Shown here: positions 1 through 7,925 of the stretch, piece by piece
How positions within the stretch are numbered: position 1 is the first letter of the stretch
Layout: every line of letters begins with the position of its first letter
Origin: Hyphomicrobiales bacterium
Lineage (GTDB): Bacteria > Pseudomonadota > Alphaproteobacteria > Rhizobiales > MH13
Length of the DNA stretch: 64,000 nt
Direction of reading: 5' to 3'
NCBI GenBank assembly: GCA_017642935.1
Contig: JAEPOK010000001.1
Coordinates: forward strand, 372,001 to 436,000
Notes under the pieces: model-generated
The model's database searches: none
Told to the model about the DNA's origin: nothing
Seen by the model: only the letters and a program-made list of their open reading frames with translations
Made by a program: the position numbers and the translations under genes

Positions 1-402
1 CTTAAGGAACTACAAGCCTGGAACCTGGTACGCCTGAAACATCTGCCTGACGACCGGCGCGACTATTTTACCGCGCCCGACGATCTTTGGGAGATCGTGC
101 GCACGCTGGTGGCCGAGCGCAAAAAGCGTGAGATCGACCCGACACTGACCAAGCTGCGCGAGTTGGAGATGCAGGCTCCGGCCAGCGATGCTGACCAACA
201 CGCTCACACCAAAATTGCCGAGCTACGCCAGCTGATTGAGCTGCTCACCGGTTGGTATGACGACATGAACCGGCTCGACACCGAACGGCTCGTCCAACTG
301 CTGGCACTCGGCTCCAAGCTGCAGAAATTCGTCACCAAGGCGGAGACGATTGTGCCCTTTGGTCGATCCGCCAAAGACGCTGCCAAGGAGGAACGCTCCT
401 GA
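1..402 (+). CDS. GbsR/MarR-like transcriptional regulator, C-terminal part
   Basis: The frame is open from base 1, so the N-terminus with the winged-helix DNA-binding domain lies outside the window. About 133 residues remain. The start of the visible part, ELQAWNLVRLKHLPDDRRDY followed by F-T-A-P-D-D-L-W, resembles the conserved middle of GbsR/MarR-type regulators, followed by a charged helical tail typical of the family's dimerisation region. The stop codon overlaps the start of the bd-oxidase subunit I gene by one base (TGATG), so the two are translationally coupled. A role in controlling the oxidase genes is inferred from that coupling only. Assignment to the GbsR-like group is by visual resemblance. 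Confidence 0.6.
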   Translation, partial: LKELQAWNLVRLKHLPDDRRDYFTAPDDLWEIVRTLVAERKKREIDPTLTKLRELEMQAPASDADQHAHTKIAELRQLIELLTGWYDDMNRLDTERLVQLLALGSKLQKFVTKAETIVPFGRSAKDAAKEERS

Positions 403-1784
403 TGGATACCCTTATTCTCTCGCGTATTCAGTTCGGCGCGAACATCTCCTTCCACATCCTTTTCCCGACCATCACGATTGCGCTTGGCTGGGTGCTGTTG
501 TTCTTCAAACTGCGCTTCAATGCGACCGGCGATGATCGCTGGATGGATGCCTACCGGTTCTTCGTCAAAGTGTTCGCGCTTACGTTCGCGCTTGGCGTGG
601 TGTCGGGCATTACGATGAGCTTCCAGTTTGGCACCAACTGGCCGGGCTTCATGGAAACGGTCGGCAATATTGCCGGGCCGCTGCTCGCCTATGAGGTGCT
701 GACGGCCTTCTTCCTGGAAGCTGTGTTTCTTGGCATCATGCTGTTCGGTTTCAGCCGTGTTCCGGGTTGGCTCCACACGCTGGCCACCTTCCTGGTCGCC
801 TTTGGCACGACCATGAGCGCGTTTTGGATCCTTGTGCTGAACTCCTGGATGCACACGCCGGCAGGCTACGAAATGATTGATGGCGTCGCCCATGCGACCG
901 ATTGGTTTGCGATCATCTTCAACCCATCGATGCCTTACCGTCTGGCGCACATGCTGCTCGCCAGTGGATTGACGGTCGCGTTCCTTTTGGCTGGCCTTTC
1001 GGCCTTCCGTATCCTGGTCGGCGAGCGCTCAGGTTCGGCGCGGCTTTCGCTGAAAACCGGCGTCTGGTTGGCTGCCGCCCTAATCCCGGTCCAGATTTTC
1101 GCTGGCGATCTTCATGGTCTCAACACATTGGAGCACCAGCCGGCCAAAGTCGCGGCCATGGAAGGCAATTGGGAAACCCAAGGCAATGTGCCACTGCTCC
1201 TGTTTGCCTTGCCGGATGAAGAGGCCCGCGAGAACCATTTCGAGATCGCCATTCCCAACGGCGCGAGCCTCATCTTGAAACACGAAGCCGATGGCGTCGT
1301 TCCAGGTCTCAATAACTTTGTGGCCGAGGATGGAACGATCATGCATCCGCCGGTGAACCCTGTGTTCTGGTCGTTCCGTATTATGGTCGGAACGGGTCTT
1401 GCCATGCTGGCTTTATCCTGGACTGCGGCCTTTCTCTTCTGGCGGCGTGGCACAGAGCAGGTGAACCCCTGGCTGTTGCGCGGGTTGGTGGCCATGACCT
1501 TTTCTGGCTGGGTGGCGACTCTAGCCGGTTGGTACACGACCGAGATTGGCCGTCAGCCCTGGCTCGTGACCGGTGTTATGCAAACCTATGAGGCAGTCGC
1601 GAATGTGCCCGCGCCGATGGTGCTCTCCACGCTACTTGTCTACCTGGCGATCTATGCCGGACTGACGCTCGCCTATGTGGCGGTGCTTTTCTACCTTGCC
1701 CGCAGGGCGGCCAAAGGTGATCTGCCCAAGTCGATGACACCTGCGTCAGGTGCGGCAGAAGTCGCGCTGGTTCCGGGGGAGTAG
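402..1784 (+). CDS. cydA: Cytochrome bd-type quinol oxidase subunit I (CioA/CydA)
   Basis: 460 residues. Subunit I of a cytochrome bd oxidase carries the quinol site and the haems, oxidising quinol and reducing O2 to water at the inner membrane without proton pumping. The N-terminal helix has the haem-ligand histidine context FGANISFHILFP; a second His lies in PYRLAHMLLASG, and GRQPWLVTGVMQT is the conserved late motif. HQPAKVAAMEGNWET marks the quinol-binding Q-loop. The Q-loop lacks the long insertion of E. coli CydA, so this is the short-loop form often called CioA (cyanide-insensitive oxidase). It is followed after 4 bases by subunit II. High-affinity respiration at low oxygen is the expected role. 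Confidence 0.95.
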   Translation: MDTLILSRIQFGANISFHILFPTITIALGWVLLFFKLRFNATGDDRWMDAYRFFVKVFALTFALGVVSGITMSFQFGTNWPGFMETVGNIAGPLLAYEVLTAFFLEAVFLGIMLFGFSRVPGWLHTLATFLVAFGTTMSAFWILVLNSWMHTPAGYEMIDGVAHATDWFAIIFNPSMPYRLAHMLLASGLTVAFLLAGLSAFRILVGERSGSARLSLKTGVWLAAALIPVQIFAGDLHGLNTLEHQPAKVAAMEGNWETQGNVPLLLFALPDEEARENHFEIAIPNGASLILKHEADGVVPGLNNFVAEDGTIMHPPVNPVFWSFRIMVGTGLAMLALSWTAAFLFWRRGTEQVNPWLLRGLVAMTFSGWVATLAGWYTTEIGRQPWLVTGVMQTYEAVANVPAPMVLSTLLVYLAIYAGLTLAYVAVLFYLARRAAKGDLPKSMTPASGAAEVALVPGE

Positions 1785-1788
1785 AGTG

Positions 1789-2802
1789 ATGAGTTTGCTG
1801 TTCAACGACCCTACAGTCTGGCTGCCGGTGGTGTTTGCCGGGCTGATGGGGGCAACGATCCTGATCTATGTGATCCTGGATGGCTTCGACCTTGGCATCG
1901 GCATGTTGACGCCGTTGGTTGGTGAAGCTGACCGCGACAAAATGATCGCATCGATCGGCCCGTTCTGGGATGCCAATGAAACCTGGCTCGTTTTGGCGGT
2001 GGGATTGCTGCTTGTGGCCTTTCCCGCTGCTCACGGCACCATTCTCACTGCGCTCTATTTGCCCGTCGGCGTCATGCTTGTTGGTCTCATATTGCGCGGT
2101 GTCGCGTTCGAGTTTCGCGTCAAGGCTCCGGCCCCCAACAAACCCTTGTGGGATTGGGCCTTTTTCGGCGGTTCCTTGATGACGGCGTTGTCGCAGGGCT
2201 TCATGCTCGGCCTTTACATTATGGGCCTGGAATGGAGCTTCGCCACCATCGCCTTTGCCGGCCTTACCGCGCTCTGCACAGCGGCGGGATACGCCTTTAT
2301 CGGGGCCTGTTGGCTCATCATCAAAGCCGAAGGTGGCTTACAAGTTCGCGCTGTCCTGTGGGCGAAACGCGGCCTGGCCGGGGTCCTTATCGGCTTTATA
2401 GGGATTTCAGCGGCAACGCCGCTGGTCTCGGAGCGGATCTTTGCCAAATGGTTCTCGGTCCCGGAAATCATTTTGCTCGCGCCGCTACCGATCACGGCCG
2501 TGTTGGTCACTGGCTTGTTGGCCTGGACCTTGACGCATCTTCCGGATGAAACCGACAGGTTTCGGCATGTGCCGTTCATCGGCGCGAGCATTCTGTTCAC
2601 ACTCGCCTTTTTCGGTCTCGCCTACTCGTTCTACCCCTATGTCGTGCCGGAGCAATTGACGCTTTATGAGGCAGCGAGCGCGCCGGAAAGCCTGATGATC
2701 ATCCTGGTCGGCGTGATCTTTGTCATGCCGATGATCGCTGCTTACTCGGTTCTGGCCTATGTGGTGTTTCGCGGCAAGGTGCGCGAGCTGCGCTACGACT
2801 AG
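1789..2802 (+). CDS. cydB: Cytochrome bd-type quinol oxidase subunit II (CioB/CydB)
   Basis: 337 residues from ATG at 1789 (a GTG directly before it, at 1786, is also in frame; an upstream GTG at 1750 would overlap cydA heavily and adds residues unlike the family). The protein has multiple membrane helices. The early motif ILDGFDLGIGML and the block NETWLVLAVGLLLVAFPAAH are characteristic of CydB, which pairs with subunit I to hold the haem b595/d site. It lies 4 bases after cydA. No cydX-like small gene follows; the next gene is convergent, 25 bases on. Confidence 0.95.
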   Translation: MSLLFNDPTVWLPVVFAGLMGATILIYVILDGFDLGIGMLTPLVGEADRDKMIASIGPFWDANETWLVLAVGLLLVAFPAAHGTILTALYLPVGVMLVGLILRGVAFEFRVKAPAPNKPLWDWAFFGGSLMTALSQGFMLGLYIMGLEWSFATIAFAGLTALCTAAGYAFIGACWLIIKAEGGLQVRAVLWAKRGLAGVLIGFIGISAATPLVSERIFAKWFSVPEIILLAPLPITAVLVTGLLAWTLTHLPDETDRFRHVPFIGASILFTLAFFGLAYSFYPYVVPEQLTLYEAASAPESLMIILVGVIFVMPMIAAYSVLAYVVFRGKVRELRYD

Positions 2803-2827
2803 GGCGTGGACAACCGCGAAAACGAGC

Positions 2828-3751
2828 CTAAGCTGGACGATCTCCAGTCTGGTCCAGCGGGAAGGTTTCAAGCAGCGACCATATGAGGTCCTCGCTTTTG
2901 GTCGTCTCATCATTGAGGCGGGCGGCAGTGATGGTCAGTTCGCAGCTTGGCAGGGTTGCGGACAGGTCATGCAAGCTGCCGGTCTCCAGTTCCTTGCGTG
3001 CCAGGGACAGCGGGACCCAGGCAACGCCAATCGCTGAAGCCGCGAATTCCAGAGCAGCCAAGGTGAGAGCGGTTTCGACCCGTGGCACCGCGTCGGCAAG
3101 GCTTCTCACGCGCGGCAAAATTGTGCGGTCCATGACCTGTCCGAGAAAAACATCGTTTGGGTAGGCGATGATCGGCAACTGGCCTGCGGCAAATCGTTCG
3201 TTGAGCAAGCTGTCATCGGTCGCCGAGAAGACCGGCACGAGCCGGTCCGTGCCGACCGTCAGCGTTTGCAAGAACTCCGCTGACTCATCGAGTTCCTGAT
3301 CCGGCGCCTGATAGAGAAGTGCCAGATCGGCCTGACGGGCGAGCAGCAGGCTGAAACAATCGTCCAAATTGGCTGAGCGAAGGCGAACATAGAGCTCGGC
3401 ATGACGGCTCTGAAGGACCCTCAGAACGCGCGGTGTAAAAGCGGCGGTGAGGGCGTGCTGGCTGGCAATCACCAACCGATTGCCGGAAAGACGGCTGCTT
3501 CGCTGGAGATCGGTTGAAAGTTGCCGCAGGCTGCCGACCAACCGTGCGATCTCGGACTTGTTTTCATCCGTCGTCGGTTTCAGCTGGATCGGTTTCCGGG
3601 TTCGATCGAACAGCTCCACGCCCAGATGATCTTCAATTTGCTGGATGCGGCGTGAAAAGGCCGAGGGCGTCAGGTGTCGGCGATCGGCCGCCTCGGTGAA
3701 TGAGCCGGTATCGGCGACTGCCAAAATATCTTCAAGCCACTCCAAACGCAC
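2828..3751 (-). CDS. LysR-type regulator, divergent from cuyA (CuyR-like)
   Basis: 307 residues. The N-terminal winged helix-turn-helix is clear: WLEDILAVADTGSFTEAADR, then HLTPSAFSRRIQQIEDHLGV, followed by a periplasmic-binding-protein-like effector domain. It is divergent from cuyA with a 110-base gap, the usual LysR arrangement. In Ruegeria pomeroyi a regulator (CuyR) sits next to the cysteate lyase gene; by analogy this protein may sense cysteate or a related sulfonate and activate the rightward operon. An inverted repeat of T-N11-A form lies in the gap (3767-3779). Effector and target are inferred from position. The end is convergent with cydB. Confidence 0.85.
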   Translation of the reverse strand: MRLEWLEDILAVADTGSFTEAADRRHLTPSAFSRRIQQIEDHLGVELFDRTRKPIQLKPTTDENKSEIARLVGSLRQLSTDLQRSSRLSGNRLVIASQHALTAAFTPRVLRVLQSRHAELYVRLRSANLDDCFSLLLARQADLALLYQAPDQELDESAEFLQTLTVGTDRLVPVFSATDDSLLNERFAAGQLPIIAYPNDVFLGQVMDRTILPRVRSLADAVPRVETALTLAALEFAASAIGVAWVPLSLARKELETGSLHDLSATLPSCELTITAARLNDETTKSEDLIWSLLETFPLDQTGDRPA

Positions 3752-3766
3752 GATAACCTCCTAAGT

Positions 3767-3779
3767 TGCAAGATTTGCA
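3767..3779. promoter_or_regulatory. Candidate LysR-binding inverted repeat between lysR and cuyA
   Basis: The sequence TGCAAGATTTGCA is a 5-bp inverted repeat (TGCAA/TTGCA) around a 3-base centre and fits the T-N11-A pattern of LysR-type boxes. It lies 16 bases upstream of the regulator start codon and about 83 bases upstream of cuyA, where an autoregulatory/activation site is expected. A related half site (GCATTTGCA) occurs near 3798. Seen in sequence; function inferred. Confidence 0.45.
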
Positions 3780-3861
3780 CTTTAGATCAAAAATTTCGCA
3801 TTTGCATTGAGGTTTTTGGTCGGCAAGACTGCGATGGTGCAATTTTGACAAAGGACGGACC

Positions 3862-4884
3862 ATGCACCTCGCTCGTTTTTCTCGGCTTAGGCTGGCGCAT
3901 CTTCCAACTCCTCTGGAACCGATGGCGCGATTAAGCAAGGAGCTTGGAGGCCCGGAGATTTGGATCAAACGTGACGACTGCACAGGCATGTCGACCGGTG
4001 GCAACAAGACGCGCAAGCTTGAGTTCCTGATGGCCGAAGCCGAGGCGATGAATGCCGACATCGTCATGACGCAGGGGGCGACCCAGTCAAACCATGCCCG
4101 TCAGACAGCGGCGTTCGCGTCCAAGCTTGGCATGAAGTGCCATATCTTGCTGGAGGATCGCACGGGCTACAGCGATCACAATTACAACGATAATGCCAAT
4201 GTGTTGCTCGACCATTTGCATGGCGCGACGACGGCCAAATATCCCGGTGGCCACGACATGCCCGGTGAGATGGAAAAGGCCGCCGAGGCGGCGCGCGCCG
4301 AGGGCAAAAACGTCTATGTGATCCCCGGTGGCGGGTCGAACCCGACTGGCGCGCTCGGCTACGTCAATTGCGCGATGGAGTTGCTCACGCAGGCCAATGA
4401 ACAGGGCCTTGTGATTGATCATCTGGTGCACGCCACCGGCTCGTCTGGAACACAGGCTGGCTTGATCGTTGGGTTGAAGGCGTTGAACGCTGGGATTCCA
4501 CTGCTCGGGTTCGGAACCCGCGCGCCGCAGCCCAAACAAGAGCAGATGGTCTACGATCTGGCCTGCAAGACGGCTGAGAAGATGGGTCTACCTGGTGTCG
4601 TCGCTCGCGAGGATGTGCGCGCCGATACGAACTATGTCGGCGAAGGCTATGGCCTGCCGCGCGATGACACGTTGGAAGCCATCCGCATGTTTGCTGAACT
4701 GGAAGGCATTCTGCTTGATCCGGTCTATTCGGGCAAAGGGGCAGCGGGCCTCATCGATTATGTGCGCAAGGGGCATTTCAAAAAGGGCGAGCGGATCGTG
4801 TTCCTGCACACGGGCGGGTCCGCGGCTCTGTTCGGCTATGATGCGTTTTTCGCCGACACTTCGATGGCGCAGGCGGCGGAGTAG
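3862..4884 (+). CDS. cuyA: L-cysteate sulfo-lyase (CuyA), D-cysteine desulfhydrase family
   Basis: 340 residues. PLP-dependent enzyme of the ACC deaminase/D-cysteine desulfhydrase fold. The PLP-lysine motif is [11 protein letters not shown], followed by [15 protein letters not shown] and the glycine-rich loop [17 protein letters not shown]. From memory the sequence follows marine CuyA closely along its length, including HLARF at the start and [13 protein letters not shown] near the end. CuyA (EC 4.4.1.25) cleaves L-cysteate to pyruvate, ammonia and sulfite. Neighbours support this over plain D-cysteine desulfhydrase: a sulfite/sulfate-type exporter, an HpsN-like sulfonate-alcohol dehydrogenase and RidA are in the same operon. 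Start ATG at 3862 has AAGGACGG as ribosome site. The next gene follows after 3 bases. Confidence 0.85.
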   Translation: MHLARFSRLRLAHLPTPLEPMARLSKELGGPEIWIKRDDCTGMSTGGNKTRKLEFLMAEAEAMNADIVMTQGATQSNHARQTAAFASKLGMKCHILLEDRTGYSDHNYNDNANVLLDHLHGATTAKYPGGHDMPGEMEKAAEAARAEGKNVYVIPGGGSNPTGALGYVNCAMELLTQANEQGLVIDHLVHATGSSGTQAGLIVGLKALNAGIPLLGFGTRAPQPKQEQMVYDLACKTAEKMGLPGVVAREDVRADTNYVGEGYGLPRDDTLEAIRMFAELEGILLDPVYSGKGAAGLIDYVRKGHFKKGERIVFLHTGGSAALFGYDAFFADTSMAQAAE

Positions 4885-4887
4885 GGC

Positions 4888-6090
4888 ATGGGTCTGCCAC
4901 CCTTCAGAGGCAGTTTCACGCAGCAGGAGCCGATCCCCGATGAGGGGATCGCGGCCGCTGTCGAGGTGATGCAGTCCGGACGTTTGCACCGCTATAACGT
5001 CTTGGCGGGTGAAGAGTCCGAGACGGTCGGGCTGGAGCGCGACTACGCCGCTTGGCAAGGCTCAGACTACTGTCTGGCCGTGGCATCTGGCGGCCAAGCG
5101 ATGCAGATCGCTCTGCGCGCCGCAGGCGTCAAACCTGGCGACAAGGTTCTCACAAACGCGTTCACGCTCGCGCCCGTGCCTGGCGCCATAGCTGGCGTTG
5201 GCGCTGAGCCTGTGTTGGTGGAAATCACCGAGGACTTGGTCATCGATTTGGATGATCTTCGGGCCAAAGCCGAAGGGTTGGGTGCCAAGGTGCTCATGCT
5301 CTCCAATATGCGTGGACATCTCTGCGACATGGACGCGCTGATGGCGCTGGCGGCGAGCCTTGATATCACGGTGCTTGAAGACTGCGCACACACCATGGGC
5401 GCATCTTGGCGGGGAAAGAAATCTGGCAGGTTTGGGTTGGCCGGTTGTTTCTCAAGCCAGACCTACAAGCATATCAATTCCGGTGAGGGCGGGCTGATAA
5501 CCTCCTCCGATGACGCCTTCATGGCGCGCGCCATCATGCTGTCGGGCTCGTACATGATGTTCGATCGGCATGGCGCTGGCCCTTCAGCCGACGTTTATGC
5601 CGACATCAAGCTGGACACGCCCAACATATCGGCGCGCATGGACAATCTGCGGGCGGCGATCCTTCGCCCGCAGTTGGCCAAGCTCGATGATGCCATCGCG
5701 CGCTGGAATGATCGCTACCGCACTGTCGAAGCCGGTCTTGCCCAATCCGACATTTTCCATCTGCCTCAGCGCCCAAGCGAAGAGTTCTTCGTCGGCTCAT
5801 CGATTCAATTCATGATGCCTGGCTTGGAGGCGGCAGCTGCGCGCGCCTTTCTGCGCGACACGGCGGAGCGTGGCGTTGACCTGAAATGGTTCGGCGATGC
5901 CAATCCTGTTGCCTTTACCTCCGCCCACCCGAGCTGGCGCTATGTGCCGCGGCAACACTTGCCGCAAACGGACCGCGTGTTAGCCGGTCTTTTCGATATG
6001 CGCTTGCCGCTGACCTTTTCGTTGGCTGATTGCGAATTGATTGCCGCCCATATCGTCGAAGCGGCCAACGCGCTGGTGGCCAATGCCTGA
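4888..6090 (+). CDS. DegT/DnrJ/EryC1/StrS-family PLP enzyme (aminotransferase-like)
   Basis: 400 residues of the fold-type I sugar aminotransferase family. The schiff-base lysine lies in SSQTYKHINSGEGGLI, and VLEDCAHTMGASWRGK has the conserved Asp and cofactor pocket. Family members transaminate keto-sugars or keto-cyclitols, usually with glutamate or glutamine as donor. In the cuy operon it could remove or exchange the amino group of a small amino-alcohol sulfonate (for example cysteinolate to 3-hydroxy-2-oxopropanesulfonate), which would feed the DHPS route encoded at 43-54 kb; that is inference. Starts 3 bases after cuyA and overlaps the racemase gene by 8 bases, so it belongs to the operon. 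Confidence 0.75.
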   Translation: MGLPPFRGSFTQQEPIPDEGIAAAVEVMQSGRLHRYNVLAGEESETVGLERDYAAWQGSDYCLAVASGGQAMQIALRAAGVKPGDKVLTNAFTLAPVPGAIAGVGAEPVLVEITEDLVIDLDDLRAKAEGLGAKVLMLSNMRGHLCDMDALMALAASLDITVLEDCAHTMGASWRGKKSGRFGLAGCFSSQTYKHINSGEGGLITSSDDAFMARAIMLSGSYMMFDRHGAGPSADVYADIKLDTPNISARMDNLRAAILRPQLAKLDDAIARWNDRYRTVEAGLAQSDIFHLPQRPSEEFFVGSSIQFMMPGLEAAAARAFLRDTAERGVDLKWFGDANPVAFTSAHPSWRYVPRQHLPQTDRVLAGLFDMRLPLTFSLADCELIAAHIVEAANALVANA

Positions 6091-6883
6091 ACGAGCCGCC
6101 CTTCGACCTGTTGGTGTTTTGGGGGGCATGGGCCCGGAAGCGACGTTGCTGTTCATGCAGCGCGTTCTGGCTGCCGTGCCTGCGCAAGATGATGCCGATC
6201 ATATCCCGTTGCTTGTCGATCAAAATCCACAAGTCCCCTCACGTATTGCCGCCTTGATTGAAGACAGAGGCGAGGATCCCTCGCCAGTGCTTGCAGCTAT
6301 GGCACGGCGTCTTGAAACGGCAGGCGCCCAGGCGCTCGTCATGCCGTGCAATACCGCGCACGCCTATGCGCCCGCCATTCGAGCCGCTGTGACCATACCC
6401 TTCTTGTCGATGGTGGACGTGACCGCAAAAGCCATTGCTGCCCGATATCCAGGCGCGACTGTCGGCATGTTGGCGTCTCCTGCCGTGAAGCTAACCGGCG
6501 TGTTTGAACTGGCCTTTGACGCGGTAGATCTCACGCCGCTCTATGCCAAAGACCAGGGCGAGTTGCTGCAGGCCATTCGCTGCCTGAAGCAGGATGGCAG
6601 CGATCTAGGTGCACGAGAAACAGCCCTTCAGGCCGCCAACGCGTTGCGGGCTGCTGGCGCCGATGTGGTGTTGGTCGGGTGCAGCGAGTTCTCTTTGCTT
6701 ACTTCAGCCATCGCCGCTCACGGCGCGACCATCGACAGCCTCGATGCGCTTGTCGCCGCAACCATTTCCTTTTCGCACTCTGGGGACACCGCAAAAGGCG
6801 TCTCCCCCACGGCCGTGCATCGACCGGGCACGTCCGCCTCGAAACACCAAACCGGTCAAACAAAAAGGGAAGCAGCATTATGA
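6083..6883 (+). CDS. Aspartate/glutamate racemase family protein
   Basis: 266 residues from ATG at 6083, inside the end of the upstream gene. Family signatures are all present: GVLGGMGPEATLLF near the N-terminus and the two catalytic cysteines in VMPCNTAHAYAP and VLVGCSEFSLL. These cofactor-independent enzymes epimerise acidic amino acids by a two-cysteine mechanism. Cysteate is the sulfonate analogue of aspartate, so conversion of D-cysteate to the L form used by CuyA is an attractive role (inference). The last 40 or so residues are a low-complexity tail beyond the usual fold. The stop codon overlaps the start of the binding-protein gene (ATGATGA). Confidence 0.8.
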   Translation: MPERAALRPVGVLGGMGPEATLLFMQRVLAAVPAQDDADHIPLLVDQNPQVPSRIAALIEDRGEDPSPVLAAMARRLETAGAQALVMPCNTAHAYAPAIRAAVTIPFLSMVDVTAKAIAARYPGATVGMLASPAVKLTGVFELAFDAVDLTPLYAKDQGELLQAIRCLKQDGSDLGARETALQAANALRAAGADVVLVGCSEFSLLTSAIAAHGATIDSLDALVAATISFSHSGDTAKGVSPTAVHRPGTSASKHQTGQTKREAAL

Positions 6884-7842
6884 TGAAATCCGTGTCAAAG
6901 ACGGCACTGGCAACCAGTGTGTGTGCGCTCGCGGCCGTCTCATCGGCCCAAGCGGCCGATCTGGTGCTTGGCGTGCCTAACTGGCCGGCGGCCAACGCGA
7001 CCGCGAACATTCTCAAAGTCGTGATCGAAGAGAATTTCGGCCTTGATGTCGAATTGCAGAACGGCACAAACCCGATCATTTTTGAGGCCATGGACGCTGG
7101 GTCCATGCATTTGCACCCCGAAGTGTGGATGCCGAACCAGCAAAACTTGCACGACCGTTATGTGCAGGAAAATCAATCGGTTGTGATGAACACCAATCCT
7201 GTGCAAGCCGTGCAAGGCATGTGCGTGCCGACCTACATTGCTGAGCAGCACGACATCACCAGCATTGAAGACCTGACCGATCCGGAGAAGATGGCAATCT
7301 TCGACTTTGACGGCAACGGAACGCCGGAAGTCTGGATCGGCGCGCCCGGTTGGGCCTCTACTGCTATCGAGCGCATTCGTGCCCGCTCTTATGGCTATGA
7401 TGAGGTCATGGACCTGCAGGAGTATGACGGATCGGTCGCATGGGGTGCACTTGGCACGGCGGTTGCCGCTGAAGAGCCATGGATCGGCTTCTGCTACGAT
7501 CCACACTTCATCTTCGTTGCTTATGACCTGACCATCCTGGAAGAACCGGCCCATGACCCGGACACCTGGACGATCATTCAGCCGACCGACGACCCGGCCT
7601 GGCTTGAGAAGTCTGAAGCTTCGACGGCTTGGAACGGCGCGACGCTGCATCTGCACTACGCGGCCAGCGTTCAGGATGACTTCCCTGAAGTCGCCGCCAT
7701 GTTTGATGCTTACCAGATGCCGTCTGAAGCCCTTAGCGAAATGGGTTACGCCCTCAGCGTGCAGGGCGAAGATGCTGCCGATTTCGCCCGTCGCTGGGTG
7801 GACGAGAACGAAGATGTCGTTCTTGGCTGGCTGACAAACTAG
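6880..7842 (+). CDS. Betaine/ProX-type ABC transporter substrate-binding protein
   Basis: 320 residues. It has a Sec signal peptide (MMKSVSKTALATSVCALAAV, then SSAQA), followed by an OpuAC/ProX-like binding domain beginning DLVLGVPNWPAANAT. LHPEVWMPNQQ and several aromatic residues are as in quaternary-amine binders, which cage cationic groups with Trp/Tyr. Start is ATG 6880 or the adjacent ATG 6883; GGAAGC precedes it. It is the first gene of an SBP-ATPase-permease set. The operon suggests an amino-sulfonate (a zwitterionic osmolyte-like compound such as cysteinolate, cysteate or taurine) as ligand rather than glycine betaine, but the sequence alone cannot decide. Confidence 0.85.
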   Translation: MMKSVSKTALATSVCALAAVSSAQAADLVLGVPNWPAANATANILKVVIEENFGLDVELQNGTNPIIFEAMDAGSMHLHPEVWMPNQQNLHDRYVQENQSVVMNTNPVQAVQGMCVPTYIAEQHDITSIEDLTDPEKMAIFDFDGNGTPEVWIGAPGWASTAIERIRARSYGYDEVMDLQEYDGSVAWGALGTAVAAEEPWIGFCYDPHFIFVAYDLTILEEPAHDPDTWTIIQPTDDPAWLEKSEASTAWNGATLHLHYAASVQDDFPEVAAMFDAYQMPSEALSEMGYALSVQGEDAADFARRWVDENEDVVLGWLTN

Positions 7843-7850
7843 CTCCCTCC

Positions 7851-7892
7851 CGGGTGGCCGCTTCGGCGGCCACTCGTCTCCCCCCGTTTTTT
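7851..7892 (+). terminator. Hairpin with T-run between binding-protein and ATPase genes (likely attenuator)
   Basis: GTGGCCGC-TTCG-GCGGCCAC is a perfect 8-bp stem capped by a UUCG tetraloop (7854-7873). It extends to 11 bp with one G-T pair at 7851-7876. A run of six T lies 11 bases beyond. It starts 9 bases after the binding-protein stop. Such hairpins between a binding-protein gene and the rest of an ABC operon usually protect the upstream mRNA and partly terminate transcription, raising the binding protein over the membrane parts. Confidence 0.6.
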
Positions 7893-7925
7893 GAAGCCTT
7901 CAGTGCCAGCGTGGAAGTGAAGCCC

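Noticed and set aside
3862-4884. Plain D-cysteine desulfhydrase or ACC deaminase
   Set aside because: Same fold, but sequence likeness to CuyA and the sulfite exporter, HpsN-like and RidA genes in the operon favour cysteate sulfo-lyase. The desulfhydrase activity cannot be excluded.
7854-7925. Longer N-terminus of the ABC ATPase from GTG 7854
   Set aside because: The GTG lies in the stem of the intergenic hairpin and the added residues are not conserved-looking. GTG 7926 with GGAAG upstream is better.
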